This document shows positions 1 through 10,082 of a stretch of DNA of 64,000 bases, piece after piece; position 1 is the first letter of the stretch; each line of letters begins with the position of its first letter. Under the pieces are notes generated by a model. That model did not search any database, was not told the DNA's origin, and saw nothing but the letters and a program-made list of their open reading frames with translations. A program made the translations under genes and the position numbers. Where the stretch lies: positions 62,001 through 126,000 of the forward strand of contig NZ_FUXZ01000002.1 in assembly GCF_900167115.1 (NCBI RefSeq), read 5' to 3'. The DNA is from Eubacterium uniforme. Lineage in GTDB: Bacteria > Bacillota > Clostridia > Lachnospirales > Lachnospiraceae.

Positions 1-2271
1 ATTATAGAGCATAAGGAGTTTAGTGATAGTAATGATATTTCTTCTAATCTATCACCTGAACAATTATATGATAACCTTATTAAGATTATAAAAATGTATC
101 ATCCATCTGATGATATTTCTATGATTGAAAAAGCATATAATGTTGCAAAAGAATGTCATGGTGAACAAAAAAGAAAATCTGGCGAACCATATATTATTCA
201 TCCATTATCAACAGCTATTATTCTTGCAGAATTAGAACTTGATAAGGAAACAATTGTGGCTGGCCTTCTTCATGATGTCATCGAAGATACAACAATGACA
301 AAAGAAGAGGTTACAGAGATATTTGGTGATGACGTTGCTCAGCTAGTTGATGGTGTTACAAAACTTACTCAGTTATCATATGATACTGATAAGGTTGAGG
401 AACAGGCTGAAAACTTACGTAAGATGTTTCTTGCTATGGCAAAGGATATCAGAGTTATATTAATTAAACTTGCTGATAGACTTCATAACATGAGAACTTT
501 ACAGTTCATGAAACCGGAGAAGCAGAAAGAAAAAGCAAGGGAGACTATGGATATTTATTCTCCTATTGCTAATCGTCTCGGTATTTCAAAAATTAAAACA
601 GAACTTGATGACTTATCACTTAAGTATTTAGAACCAGATATTTATAATACTTTAACAGAAGATGTAAGTAGAAGAGTTGAATATAAAGAAGACTTCATTA
701 ATGAACTTATGAATGAAGTTAGAACATATATTGAAGAAGCAGGTATTAAGGCTGAAATTAATGGTAGAGTTAAACATTATTTTAGTATTTATAAAAAGAT
801 GATTACTCAGGATAAGACATTAGATCAGATTTATGATATATTTGCTGTTCGTATTATAGTTGATAATCTTAGAGACTGTTATGCAGCTCTTGGTATTATC
901 CATGAGAAGTATACGCCAGTTCCTGGTAGATTTAAAGATTATATTGCAATGCCAAAACCTAATATGTATCAGTCGTTGCATACAACTTTAATTAGTAAGG
1001 TTGGTCAGCCTTTTGAGATTCAGATTAGAACTCATGAGATGCATAGAGTTGCTGAGTATGGTATCGCTGCTCATTGGAAATATAAAGAGAACATATCAGG
1101 TGGTGGAGATAACGAAGAAGAGAAACTTAGCTGGTTAAGACAGATTCTTGAGTGGCAGAGAGACTTTGAAGATAATAAGGAATTTATGTCTCTTCTTAAG
1201 GATAATCTTAATCTTTTCTCAGAACACGTATATTGTTTTACACCTAATGGTGATGTTAAAACACTTCCTGCAGGTTCAACACCTGTTGATTTTGCATATA
1301 TGATTCATAGTGCCGTTGGTAATAGAATGATTGGTGCAAGAGTTAATGGAAGAATGGTAAATGTTGATTATAAATTACAGAATGGTGATAGAATTGAGAT
1401 TGTTACATCTCAAAATTCTCAGGGACCAAGTCTTGATTGGCTTAAGATTGTTAAAAGCCCACAGGCTAAAAGTAAGATTAATCAATGGTTTAAGAGTGTA
1501 AATAAAGAAGATAATTTTCTACGTGGTAAGGATCTTCTTGAAAAGTATTTAAAGAGTAAGGGATATAATCCATCCGATGTATTAAAACCAGAGTATACAG
1601 ATGTTTGTGTACGTAAGTATGGATATAAAGAGTGGGATGCAATTGTTGCGGCTATTGGTCATGGTGGACTTAAGGAAGGACAGGTTGCAAACCGATTACT
1701 TGAAGAATATGAAAAGATAAAAGCTAAAGATAAAGTACTAAGTGATCAGGACATTATCGATAGCATTAATAATAGTGAAGCAGCTACTAAAACTAAGGAG
1801 AGAGTATCTAAAGGCGGCATTGTTGTTGAAGGAATTCATGACGTTGCTGTTAGATTTTCACGATGTTGTAGTCCTGTTCCAGGTGATGAAATTATAGGTT
1901 TTGTTACTAGAGGAAGGGGCGTTTCAATCCATAGAACGGATTGTATTAATATTCTTAATCTACCTGATTTTGAAAGAAACAGACTTATTGAAGCGACTTG
2001 GCAAGGACAGGATATTATTAAAAATGAGGAATATGCAACAGAAATTACTGTTTATGCAAATGATAGAACGGGTATGCTTAATAGCGTAACTAAAGTTCTT
2101 GCAGAAAGTGATAAGAATATTATTTCTCTTAATGTTAGACCTAATAAACAAGGTATAGCCACAATTAATGTTAGTTTTAATATTAAAAATGTAGCTGAAC
2201 TTGAGAAGATTACAGGTAAAATAAGAATGATAGATGGTGTTATAGATATAGAAAGAACAACGGGAATGTAA
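1..2271 (+). CDS. relA: RelA/SpoT bifunctional (p)ppGpp synthetase/hydrolase, 5'-partial
   Basis: Makes and degrades (p)ppGpp in the stringent response. The reading frame is open from base 1 through the first internal ATG at 94, and the residues before that ATG (ending LYDNLIKIIK) look like normal RelA sequence, so the true start lies upstream of the window. Domains in order: HD hydrolase with LLHDVIED and KLADRLHNM, synthetase with the RFKD motif typical of bifunctional Rel enzymes followed by PKPNMYQSLHT, TGS (VYCFTPNGDVKTLPAG), the conserved RFSRCCSPVPGD region, and a C-terminal ACT domain. The HD residues and the synthetase motif both look intact, so I infer both activities. Seventeen bases separate it from the next start codon (23 from the ATG I prefer), suggesting an operon. 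Confidence 0.95.
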   Translation: MIEHKEFSDSNDISSNLSPEQLYDNLIKIIKMYHPSDDISMIEKAYNVAKECHGEQKRKSGEPYIIHPLSTAIILAELELDKETIVAGLLHDVIEDTTMTKEEVTEIFGDDVAQLVDGVTKLTQLSYDTDKVEEQAENLRKMFLAMAKDIRVILIKLADRLHNMRTLQFMKPEKQKEKARETMDIYSPIANRLGISKIKTELDDLSLKYLEPDIYNTLTEDVSRRVEYKEDFINELMNEVRTYIEEAGIKAEINGRVKHYFSIYKKMITQDKTLDQIYDIFAVRIIVDNLRDCYAALGIIHEKYTPVPGRFKDYIAMPKPNMYQSLHTTLISKVGQPFEIQIRTHEMHRVAEYGIAAHWKYKENISGGGDNEEEKLSWLRQILEWQRDFEDNKEFMSLLKDNLNLFSEHVYCFTPNGDVKTLPAGSTPVDFAYMIHSAVGNRMIGARVNGRMVNVDYKLQNGDRIEIVTSQNSQGPSLDWLKIVKSPQAKSKINQWFKSVNKEDNFLRGKDLLEKYLKSKGYNPSDVLKPEYTDVCVRKYGYKEWDAIVAAIGHGGLKEGQVANRLLEEYEKIKAKDKVLSDQDIIDSINNSEAATKTKERVSKGGIVVEGIHDVAVRFSRCCSPVPGDEIIGFVTRGRGVSIHRTDCINILNLPDFERNRLIEATWQGQDIIKNEEYATEITVYANDRTGMLNSVTKVLAESDKNIISLNVRPNKQGIATINVSFNIKNVAELEKITGKIRMIDGVIDIERTTGM

Positions 2272-2293
2272 ATTACAGTTAAAGGGTGTGCGT

Positions 2294-2917
2294 ATGAGCG
2301 AAATTAAAATCAAGAAGATGATTCTTGGTGTAATTGATACAAATCTATATATTGTTTATGATAATGAGAAAAAAGAAGCTGTAATAATTGATCCTGCTGA
2401 TGAACCAGGAAGAATAATGAATGCTATAAAAAAACTGGATGTTAAACCGGTTGCAATCTTTTTAACACATGGTCATTATGATCATATTTTGGCAGCAAAT
2501 TTTTTGAAAAATTATTATCATATTCCAATTGTAGCACATAACAGAGAGAAGACTTTGCTTAAGAATAGTAATTTAAATTTGTCAGCAGAGAATGATTGCT
2601 CAACTAAAGTTTATCCGGATATATTTGTTAAGGATAAAGAAGAAGTGGAAGTTGGAGGTATGACATTTAAAGTTTTTTATACTCCAGGTCATACTGCTGG
2701 AAGTTGTTGCTATTACATGGAAAGTGAAAAAATTATGTTTAGCGGAGATACTATGTTTGCAGGTACGTGTGGTAGATGTGATTTGCCGACTGGTGATCCT
2801 GTAAGAATGGCTAAATCAATTGAAAAATTATTAAAACTATCTGATGAAGTTGTTGTCTTTCCTGGACATGGCGATCAGACAGTTATTGGGATTGAAAGGT
2901 TTTATTATCAATGGTAA
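2294..2917 (+). CDS. MBL-fold metallo-hydrolase (glyoxalase II/YcbL-like)
   Basis: Metallo-beta-lactamase-fold hydrolase of 207 residues. The metal-binding motif LTHGHYDH is near residue 58, with later ligands in TPGHTAGS, FSGDTMF and FPGHGD. These fit the small hydroxyacylglutathione-hydrolase-like family, whose substrate is often unknown. I chose ATG 2294 over an in-frame GTG at 2288 because AAAGGG at 2281-2286 sits 7 bases before the ATG and only 1 before the GTG. The end overlaps the next gene by 7 bases, implying translational coupling with hemZ. This gene commonly sits between relA and hemZ in related genomes. Confidence 0.9.
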   Translation: MSEIKIKKMILGVIDTNLYIVYDNEKKEAVIIDPADEPGRIMNAIKKLDVKPVAIFLTHGHYDHILAANFLKNYYHIPIVAHNREKTLLKNSNLNLSAENDCSTKVYPDIFVKDKEEVEVGGMTFKVFYTPGHTAGSCCYYMESEKIMFSGDTMFAGTCGRCDLPTGDPVRMAKSIEKLLKLSDEVVVFPGHGDQTVIGIERFYYQW

Positions 2918-4974
2918 TTATAAACATTAATCCTTTGGATTTTAAATATGATATTGAAACATTAAGTAGAGCTTTTTATCCGGGAGAGAGATTCTTTGTT
3001 AACAAGGAAGTTGATATTGATGAAGATAAAAAGGTGATAATTGATGTTACATTTGCTGAAAATAAAATAAACATAAAATTAAATGATAGTGAGAGAAGCA
3101 CAGAAGCAGATTTTGATGATAGAGCAGATACAAAGAATCGTCTAAAGAGGCTTCTGTATTCTATGTTAGTAGATGAAACGGAAAAAGTTCTTCCTTGGGG
3201 AACGCTTACAGGCATTAGACCAATTAAACTTGCGCTTTCAAAATTAGAAGATGGCATGGATGAAGAAGATGTGCTTGATTTTATGGAAGAAGAGTATTTA
3301 GCATCTGAGGAAAAATCAAAACTTGCTCTTAAGATTGCTAAAAGAGAAGCTGAAGTTTTATCTGAATTTGAATATAAGGATGGATACAGTCTTTACGTTG
3401 GAATTCCATTTTGTCCAAAAAGATGTATATATTGTTCATTTGCTTCAAATGACATAGAAGAAAAGGGTGATAAAGTTGAGGATTATTTAGAAGCATTGAA
3501 AAAGGAATTATCCTATATAGCAAATGCATGTAATGAACTTAAACTTTATACAATATATGTTGGTGGTGGTACACCAACAGCTCTTAATGCATTACAGTTA
3601 GATGAGTTGCTTAAATTTATAACAAGAACATTTAATTTAACGTACTTAAGAGAGTTTACGGTTGAAGCCGGAAGACCTGATACGATTGACGAAGATAAAC
3701 TTAATGTTATGAAAAAGTATGGAGTAAGCAGGATTTCAATTAATCCGCAGACTATGAATGATAAGACATTAAAACTTATTGGAAGAAATCATACAGTTAA
3801 GGATGTTTATGAAGCATTTGCTCTAGCAAGGGAATATGGATTTAATAATATAAATATGGATTTTATATTAGGACTTCCAGAAGAAACAATAGAGGATGTT
3901 AGAAATACGATGGAACAGGTTTTGACACTTAAACCGGAAAGTATTACAATACATTCACTTGCCATAAAGAGAGGTGCTAAACTTCAGACTGATAGCGAAG
4001 AATATAAGGATTTAACTTTTAAGAATAATGAAGAGATGATGAATCTTGCGAGCAAATACGCTCGTGAACTTGGTATGAATCCTTATTATTTATATAGACA
4101 GAAGAATATTGCGGGAAATCTTGAAAATGTAGGTTACTCTAAATATGGATATGAGTGTCTTTATAATATTTTAATCATGGAAGAAAAACATAATATCATT
4201 GCTGCTGGTGCAGGCTCTGATAGTAAATTTGTTATTTATCATGATGAAGAAGATTATGAAGGTGAGCATAATCCTGAAGTGTTTAGAGTTTGTGATGTAA
4301 AGGATTTAGATAATTATATCGATAGAATTGAAGAAATGATTGAACGTAAGAGAGAGTTTATAAAAGAAAATTATAATACTTATAGTATTGATAAGGATAA
4401 GCTAGAATCAGACATGATTGATAACATTCATCATGGTATTTTAGTAAGTAATCTAGCAAGAATGCTTGGTAAGGAAATAGGACTTGCTGACGATAAATGT
4501 TATGATTTAGCTGTTGCAGGTGTTTTGCATGATATAGGGAAACTAAGACTTGCAGAATACTTGTATGGTAAGGATAGAGATTCATTATCCATTGAAAAAA
4601 TGCGACACATCAGGATGCATTCAAGTTTAAGTTATGATATAATCAAGGATATGGATTTTTCAGCCCTTGTAAAGGAATCAGTTTTATATCATCATGAAAA
4701 CTATGATGGAACAGGATTTCCTAGGAATTTAGAGGGTGAAGATATTCCACTTGGAGCAAGAATCATTAGAGTATGTGATGTATTTGCTGCACTTGTTTCA
4801 AGAAGATCTTATAGAGATGCATTTGATATTGATAGTGCTTTAAATCTTTTAATAAATGAGGTTAAGCATTTTGATATGCATATATTCCTTGCATTTCAGC
4901 GTATGATTAATAGAGAAGAAGTAAGGGAAAAAGTAAGGCATTTGCTACAGTATCAGGCAGATGATATGGATTAA
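2911..4974 (+). CDS. hemZ: HemZ-like radical SAM coproporphyrinogen dehydrogenase with C-terminal HD domain
   Basis: The N-terminal about 490 residues match oxygen-independent coproporphyrinogen III dehydrogenase HemZ: WGTLTGIRP, then the radical SAM cluster motif CPKRCIYC near residue 167 (C-x3-C-x2-C), GGGTPT, and a HemN-like tail. After the usual HemZ end there are about 190 further residues forming an HD phosphohydrolase domain: GVLHDIGK near residue 540, YHHENYDGTGFP near 593, then ARIIRVCDVFAAL. That spacing resembles HD-GYP domains. Total length is 687 against roughly 490 for standalone HemZ. It overlaps the MBL gene. HemN-like radical SAM proteins include non-haem enzymes, so the substrate is inferred. 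Confidence 0.85.
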   Translation: MVIININPLDFKYDIETLSRAFYPGERFFVNKEVDIDEDKKVIIDVTFAENKINIKLNDSERSTEADFDDRADTKNRLKRLLYSMLVDETEKVLPWGTLTGIRPIKLALSKLEDGMDEEDVLDFMEEEYLASEEKSKLALKIAKREAEVLSEFEYKDGYSLYVGIPFCPKRCIYCSFASNDIEEKGDKVEDYLEALKKELSYIANACNELKLYTIYVGGGTPTALNALQLDELLKFITRTFNLTYLREFTVEAGRPDTIDEDKLNVMKKYGVSRISINPQTMNDKTLKLIGRNHTVKDVYEAFALAREYGFNNINMDFILGLPEETIEDVRNTMEQVLTLKPESITIHSLAIKRGAKLQTDSEEYKDLTFKNNEEMMNLASKYARELGMNPYYLYRQKNIAGNLENVGYSKYGYECLYNILIMEEKHNIIAAGAGSDSKFVIYHDEEDYEGEHNPEVFRVCDVKDLDNYIDRIEEMIERKREFIKENYNTYSIDKDKLESDMIDNIHHGILVSNLARMLGKEIGLADDKCYDLAVAGVLHDIGKLRLAEYLYGKDRDSLSIEKMRHIRMHSSLSYDIIKDMDFSALVKESVLYHHENYDGTGFPRNLEGEDIPLGARIIRVCDVFAALVSRRSYRDAFDIDSALNLLINEVKHFDMHIFLAFQRMINREEVREKVRHLLQYQADDMD

Positions 4975-5042
4975 GAGTTAGTTGTATTTTGATACTAACA
5001 ATTAAAATGTGAAGAATATAATAATATAGAAAGAGGTTAGAT

Positions 5043-6287
5043 ATGATAACACAAGCACCTAGAGGAACACAGGATTGGTATGGAGAAAACATGCACAAGA
5101 GAACTCAGATTGAAAAAATCTGTCGTGATCTTGCAAAGGTTTACAACATGAAAGAAATTATAACACCAGTATTTGAACATACTGTATTATTTCAAAGAGG
5201 TGTTGGAGAAACTACTGATGTTGTTCAAAAGGAAATGTATACATTTACAGATAAGGGTGATAGAAGCATTACATTAAAACCAGAAGGAACAGCCGGAGCT
5301 ATTAGAGCTTATCTTGAGCATAATTTATATGCTGAGCCAGCTCCAAAGAAGCTTTTTTATGTAACACCTGCATTTAGATATGAAAAACCACAGAGTGGTC
5401 GTCTTCGTCAGCATCATCAGTTTGGTGTTGAAATTGTAGGTTCAAAAAGTCCAATGGTTGAAGTTGAAATTATTACATTCATATCTGAGCTTATAAAGAG
5501 ATTAGGCCTTAAGGATGCACACTTACACATCAATAGTATAGGTTGTGCTAATTGTAGAAAGACATATAATGATGCATTACTGAAATACTTAAAGGAACAT
5601 GAGGGTGAATTATGCGAAACTTGTAGAGAGCGTATGCAAAAGAATCCTCTTAGAGTTATAGACTGTAAGGTTCCAAGTTGTAAGGAAATTGTTAAGGATG
5701 CTCCAAGAACAATTGATTATCTTGATGATGAGTGTAAGGAACACTTTGAAACATTAAAGAGCATGCTTGATAGCTTAAATATTGAATATACAATTGATAC
5801 AGGAATTGTACGTGGACTTGATTACTATACAAAGACTGTATTTGAATTCGTTGATAGTGAAGGATTTACTCTTTCAGGTGGCGGAAGATATGATGGCCTT
5901 ATTAGTGAAATAGATGAAAAACAGGATATACCTTCAGCTGGATTTGGTATGGGTATTGAAAGAATTCTATACTTCATGGAAAAAGAAGGCGTGGAGCTTG
6001 AAAAAGAAGATATTGTAGACTTATATGTTGGTGTTATGGGTGATAGCGCTAGAAGTAAGTCGTATGAAATTGTAAAAAAACTTCGTGAGGAAGGATTTAT
6101 TATTGAAACAGATTATATGGATCGTTCAGTTAAGGCTCAGATGAAGTATGCTAATAAACTTCCTTGTAAGTATACAGTTATTATCGGTGATAATGAATTA
6201 GAAGCTGGTAAAGTTAATGTTAAAAACATGGAAACTGGTGAAAATACAGAAGTAGCAATTGATGAAATTGGAAGTTTACTAAAATAA
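5043..6287 (+). CDS. hisS: Histidyl-tRNA synthetase
   Basis: Class II aminoacyl-tRNA synthetase charging tRNA-His, 414 residues, normal length. The start [12 protein letters not shown] is the family's usual N-terminus, and AAAGAGG lies just upstream. Motif 2 ([20 protein letters not shown]) and the histidine motif [12 protein letters not shown] near residue 258 are present, followed by SGGGRYDGL and the C-terminal anticodon-binding domain. No T-box leader is visible in the 68-base gap before it, so it may be read from the relA-hemZ transcript. aspS follows, as is usual in Firmicutes. Confidence 0.97.
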   Translation: MITQAPRGTQDWYGENMHKRTQIEKICRDLAKVYNMKEIITPVFEHTVLFQRGVGETTDVVQKEMYTFTDKGDRSITLKPEGTAGAIRAYLEHNLYAEPAPKKLFYVTPAFRYEKPQSGRLRQHHQFGVEIVGSKSPMVEVEIITFISELIKRLGLKDAHLHINSIGCANCRKTYNDALLKYLKEHEGELCETCRERMQKNPLRVIDCKVPSCKEIVKDAPRTIDYLDDECKEHFETLKSMLDSLNIEYTIDTGIVRGLDYYTKTVFEFVDSEGFTLSGGGRYDGLISEIDEKQDIPSAGFGMGIERILYFMEKEGVELEKEDIVDLYVGVMGDSARSKSYEIVKKLREEGFIIETDYMDRSVKAQMKYANKLPCKYTVIIGDNELEAGKVNVKNMETGENTEVAIDEIGSLLK

Positions 6288-6348
6288 GAATATAAAAATA
6301 TGTGTATTTGTTGATTAATTAGTTTTGTTGTTTGATATTAATTAGTTA

Positions 6349-6377
6349 TTGACAAATAAAAAAGATAAGTTTAATAT
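6349..6377 (+). promoter_or_regulatory. Sigma-A promoter of aspS
   Basis: TTGACA at 6349-6354 and TAATAT at 6372-6377, separated by 17 bases, in the 140-base gap between hisS and aspS. The predicted start is about 45 bases before the aspS ATG. This suggests aspS has its own promoter apart from hisS. No T-box or other riboswitch is apparent in the short leader. Confidence 0.75.
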
Positions 6378-6427
6378 ATTGTAATTATATTATTTTGAGA
6401 AATAAATTTGATTAATGAGGTGAAACA

Positions 6428-8224
6428 ATGGCAGAATCAATGAAAGGACTTCACAGAAGTCACAGATGTACAGAAGTATCTAATGAAAATATTGGACAAG
6501 AAGTAACCGTTATGGGTTGGGTTCAAAAGAGAAGAAATCTTGGTAGCTTAATCTTTATCGATTTACGAGATCGTAGCGGTATTTTACAGTTGGTATTTGA
6601 TGATAGTACAAGTGATGCAGAGGTTCTTAAAAAGGCGAATGAACTTAGAAGCGAATATGTTATTGCTGCCACAGGTATTGTTAGAAAAAGAGATGGAGCA
6701 GTTAATAATGATTTAAAGACTGGTGATATTGAAATTGATGTTAAGACATTAAGAATTTTATCAGAGTCAGAAACTCCACCGTTCCCAATTGAGGAAAATA
6801 GCAATACAAAGGAAGAATTAAGACTTAAATATAGATATCTTGATTTAAGAAGACCTGATATGCAGAGAAACTTGATACTTAGAAGTAAGGTAACAACTTT
6901 TATGCGTAAGTTCTTAGAGAACGAAGGTTTCATAGAAATTGAAACTCCAATGCTTACAAAGTCTACACCGGAAGGTGCTAGAGATTATCTTGTTCCAAGT
7001 AGAGTTCATCCAGGTAACTTCTACGCACTTCCACAGTCACCGCAGTTATTTAAGCAGTTACTTATGTGCTCAGGATATGATAGATATTTACAGATTGTTA
7101 AGTGCTTTAGAGATGAAGACTTAAGAGCTGATAGACAGCCTGAATTTACACAGGTGGATATGGAATTGTCATTTGTTGATATTGATGATGTTATTGATGT
7201 TAATGAAAGATTACTTAAGAGTTTATTTAAAGAAGTTTTAGATGTTGATATTGAACTTCCAATTAAGCGTATGACTTACAAAGAAGCTATGGAAAGATAT
7301 GGTTCAGATAAGCCTGATACTAGATTTGGCATGGAACTTGTTAATGTAAGTGATGTGGTTAAGGATTGTGAATTTGGTGTATTTGCTAATGCTATTAAGG
7401 ATGGTGGTACTGTTAGAGGTATTAACGCTACTGGCCAGGGTAATATGCCAAGAAAGAAAATTGATAAATTAGTTGAGTTCGTTAAGGGTATTGGTCTTAA
7501 GGGACTTGCTTACATACAGATTGCTGATGATGGCAGCATAAAGTCTTCATTTGCTAAGTTTATGAAGGATGAAGAGATGGATGCACTTATTAAGGCTATG
7601 GATGGTAAGAATGGTGATTTATTATTATTCGCAGCTGATAAGACTAAGTTAGTATTTGATTGTCTTGGTGCACTTCGTCTTGAACTTGCAGACCAGATGG
7701 GAATTATTGATGAAGATAAATTTAATTTCCTTTGGGTTACAGAATTCCCACTTTTTGAATACTCAGAAGAGCAGGAAAGATTTGTTTCAATGCATCATCC
7801 ATTTACAATGCCTATGGAAGAAGACCTTGATTTACTTGATAGTGATCTTGGCGCAGTTCGTTCAAAGGCTTATGATATCGTTCTTAATGGATATGAACTT
7901 GGTGGTGGTTCAGTAAGAATTCACCAGGGTGATATTCAGGAGAAGATGTTTGAAAAACTTGGATTTACAAAGGAAGATGCTCATGAGAGATTTGGTTTCT
8001 TACTTGATGCATTTAAGTATGGAGTACCACCTCATGCAGGACTTGCATTTGGTCTTGATAGACTTATAATGCTTATGGCTAAGAGAGATAACATTAGAGA
8101 AGTAATTGCATTCCCTAAGGTTAAGGATGCAAGTTGTCTTATGACAGATGCTCCTAATGTTGTTGATGAAAAGCAGATGGAAGAGTTATGCTTGGCTAGT
8201 ACATATGTTGAAGAAAAAGAATAA
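6428..8224 (+). CDS. aspS: Aspartyl-tRNA synthetase (bacterial type)
   Basis: Class II synthetase charging tRNA-Asp, 598 residues. It has the N-terminal OB-fold anticodon domain (VMGWVQKRRNLGSLIFIDLRD), motif 2 (CFRDEDLRADRQPEFTQVDMEL minus flanks, near residue 230), the bacterial GAD insertion in the middle, and a C-terminal motif 3 with GLAFGLDRLIMLM. The ATG is preceded by GAGGTG at a proper distance. A strong hairpin terminator follows within 60 bases, so aspS is probably a single-gene unit. Confidence 0.97.
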   Translation: MAESMKGLHRSHRCTEVSNENIGQEVTVMGWVQKRRNLGSLIFIDLRDRSGILQLVFDDSTSDAEVLKKANELRSEYVIAATGIVRKRDGAVNNDLKTGDIEIDVKTLRILSESETPPFPIEENSNTKEELRLKYRYLDLRRPDMQRNLILRSKVTTFMRKFLENEGFIEIETPMLTKSTPEGARDYLVPSRVHPGNFYALPQSPQLFKQLLMCSGYDRYLQIVKCFRDEDLRADRQPEFTQVDMELSFVDIDDVIDVNERLLKSLFKEVLDVDIELPIKRMTYKEAMERYGSDKPDTRFGMELVNVSDVVKDCEFGVFANAIKDGGTVRGINATGQGNMPRKKIDKLVEFVKGIGLKGLAYIQIADDGSIKSSFAKFMKDEEMDALIKAMDGKNGDLLLFAADKTKLVFDCLGALRLELADQMGIIDEDKFNFLWVTEFPLFEYSEEQERFVSMHHPFTMPMEEDLDLLDSDLGAVRSKAYDIVLNGYELGGGSVRIHQGDIQEKMFEKLGFTKEDAHERFGFLLDAFKYGVPPHAGLAFGLDRLIMLMAKRDNIREVIAFPKVKDASCLMTDAPNVVDEKQMEELCLASTYVEEKE

Positions 8225-8244
8225 TATATAGTTATTAAAAATAT

Positions 8245-8280
8245 AAAGATGACCGTGAATATTTACGGTCGTCTTTTATA
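8245..8280 (+). terminator. Rho-independent terminator after aspS
   Basis: A 12-bp stem pairs 8245-8256 (AAAGATGACCGT) with 8265-8276 (ACGGTCGTCTTT), with one G-U pair, and runs into a T-rich stretch. Confidence 0.85.
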
Positions 8281-8313
8281 TATAGTTAAAGGTTTAAATT
8301 TTGGAGATTAGTT

Positions 8314-10041
8314 ATGAAAGAAAATTTGAAGAAAATGGCTTCCTTTTATAAGCCATATATGGGAACGTTCATGCTTGATATGTTTTTTGCTTTTGTTGCA
8401 TCAGGAATTGCACTTGTGATTCCTCTTACAGTTAGAAGTATTACAAGTGATTTATCTAAGGGCAATAAGAGCATGAATGCAGAGAAGATTTATATGATCG
8501 GTGCTATTTTAGTAGTGCTCGTTTTTATTCAGTTATTTGCTAATTATTATATTTCAAATTTTGGACATGTAATGGGTGCAAAGATTGAATATGATATGAG
8601 AGCAGAAATATTTAATCATTATCAGAAATTATCCTTTTCATTTTATGATGATCAAAAGATTGGTCAGCTTATGAGTAGAATAACAAATGATTTATTTGAT
8701 ATTACGGAACTTTTGCATCATGGACCAGAGAATATAGCAATATCATTTATTAAGATAATTGGTGCATTTATAATACTTACAAGTATCAGTTTGAAACTAA
8801 CTATAGCAGCATTTGTTCTTGTTCCAATTATGTTTATTTATGCATTTATTTTAAATAAGAAAATGAAGAGAGCATTTAAAAAGAACAGAGTTGAAATTGC
8901 GGAAGTAAATGCTAGAATAGAAGACAATTTATCTGGAATTCGTGTGGTTAAATCCTATGCAAATGAAGATATTGAAAATGAAAAGTTTAAGATTGGTAAT
9001 GACGGATTTTTAAGAGCTAAAAAAGAAAGCTATAAATATATGGGCTTGTATCACTCAGGACTTACAGCATTTACAATGCTTATAAATATTTGTGTTATTG
9101 TTGTAGGTGGAGTGCTTATGAGTAATCATAAACTTGCAGTTGCAGATTTTGTTGCATTTTTATTATATATTAATGTATTTACTGATCCTATAAAAACACT
9201 TATTGATTTTACAGAACAGTTCCAAAATGGTTATTCAGGATTTGAAAGATTTATGGAAATTCTTAACATTGAACCTGATATTCAGGATAAGGAAGGTGCC
9301 GTTGAACTTGAAAATGTAAAAGGTGATATTGAGTTTAATGATGTTTCGTTTAAATATAATGATAATGCACATAGAGTATTAAGACATATTGATTTAAAAA
9401 TACCACAGGGTCAATACCTTGCAATTGTAGGTTCATCAGGTGGTGGTAAAACTACTCTTTGTAGCTTAATACCAAGATTTTACGAAGTGACTAAAGGCAA
9501 TATAAAAATAGATGGTAAAGATGTAAGAGATGTGACTCTACAAAGTCTTAGAGATAATATTGGTCTTGTTCAGCAGGATGTATATCTATTTAGTGGAACA
9601 ATATTTGATAATATTAAGTATGGTAAGCCAGATGCAACTTATGAAGAAGTAGTAGAAGCAGCTAAAAATGCAAATGCTCACGATTTTATTATGAGTTTAC
9701 CAGATGGATATAATACAGATATAGGTCAGCGAGGTGTTAAATTATCAGGTGGACAGAAACAAAGATTATCAATAGCCAGAGTATTCTTAAAGAACCCACC
9801 TATCTTAATATTTGATGAAGCAACAAGTGCACTTGATAATGAAAGTGAAAGCATTGTAAAAGAATCACTCGAAAAACTTGCAAAGAATAGAACAACACTT
9901 GTAATAGCTCACCGCTTATCAACAATTAAAAATGCTGATAAAATCATAGTCTTAACAGAAAATGGAATTGAAGAAACTGGAACTCATGAAGAATTATTAG
10001 CTAAAAACGGAATATACAAAGAACTTTATAGTTACACTTAA
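8314..10041 (+). CDS. ABC transporter half-exporter (fused membrane and ATPase domains)
   Basis: Single-polypeptide ABC exporter half, 575 residues, expected to act as a dimer in the membrane. The first about 320 residues carry the transmembrane domain (ABC type 1). The ATPase follows with Walker A GSSGGGKTT near residue 372, signature LSGGQKQR near 475, Walker B ILIFDEATSALD and switch motif IAHRLSTI. This is the MsbA/multidrug/lipid exporter class; the substrate cannot be told from sequence. There is no partner half gene next to it, so it may homodimerise. Start is set by GGAG at 8303-8306. Confidence 0.9.
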   Translation: MKENLKKMASFYKPYMGTFMLDMFFAFVASGIALVIPLTVRSITSDLSKGNKSMNAEKIYMIGAILVVLVFIQLFANYYISNFGHVMGAKIEYDMRAEIFNHYQKLSFSFYDDQKIGQLMSRITNDLFDITELLHHGPENIAISFIKIIGAFIILTSISLKLTIAAFVLVPIMFIYAFILNKKMKRAFKKNRVEIAEVNARIEDNLSGIRVVKSYANEDIENEKFKIGNDGFLRAKKESYKYMGLYHSGLTAFTMLINICVIVVGGVLMSNHKLAVADFVAFLLYINVFTDPIKTLIDFTEQFQNGYSGFERFMEILNIEPDIQDKEGAVELENVKGDIEFNDVSFKYNDNAHRVLRHIDLKIPQGQYLAIVGSSGGGKTTLCSLIPRFYEVTKGNIKIDGKDVRDVTLQSLRDNIGLVQQDVYLFSGTIFDNIKYGKPDATYEEVVEAAKNANAHDFIMSLPDGYNTDIGQRGVKLSGGQKQRLSIARVFLKNPPILIFDEATSALDNESESIVKESLEKLAKNRTTLVIAHRLSTIKNADKIIVLTENGIEETGTHEELLAKNGIYKELYSYT

Positions 10042-10082
10042 TATTTTAAGTTAATAACCAAAGTGAATTCTATATTCTCTAG

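Noticed and set aside
2288-2293. GTG start for the MBL hydrolase
   Set aside because: AAAGGG would be only 1 base before it; the ATG at 2294 is at a normal distance.
4975-5042. T-box leader before hisS or aspS
   Set aside because: The gaps are too short and lack any AGGGTGG-type antiterminator sequence.
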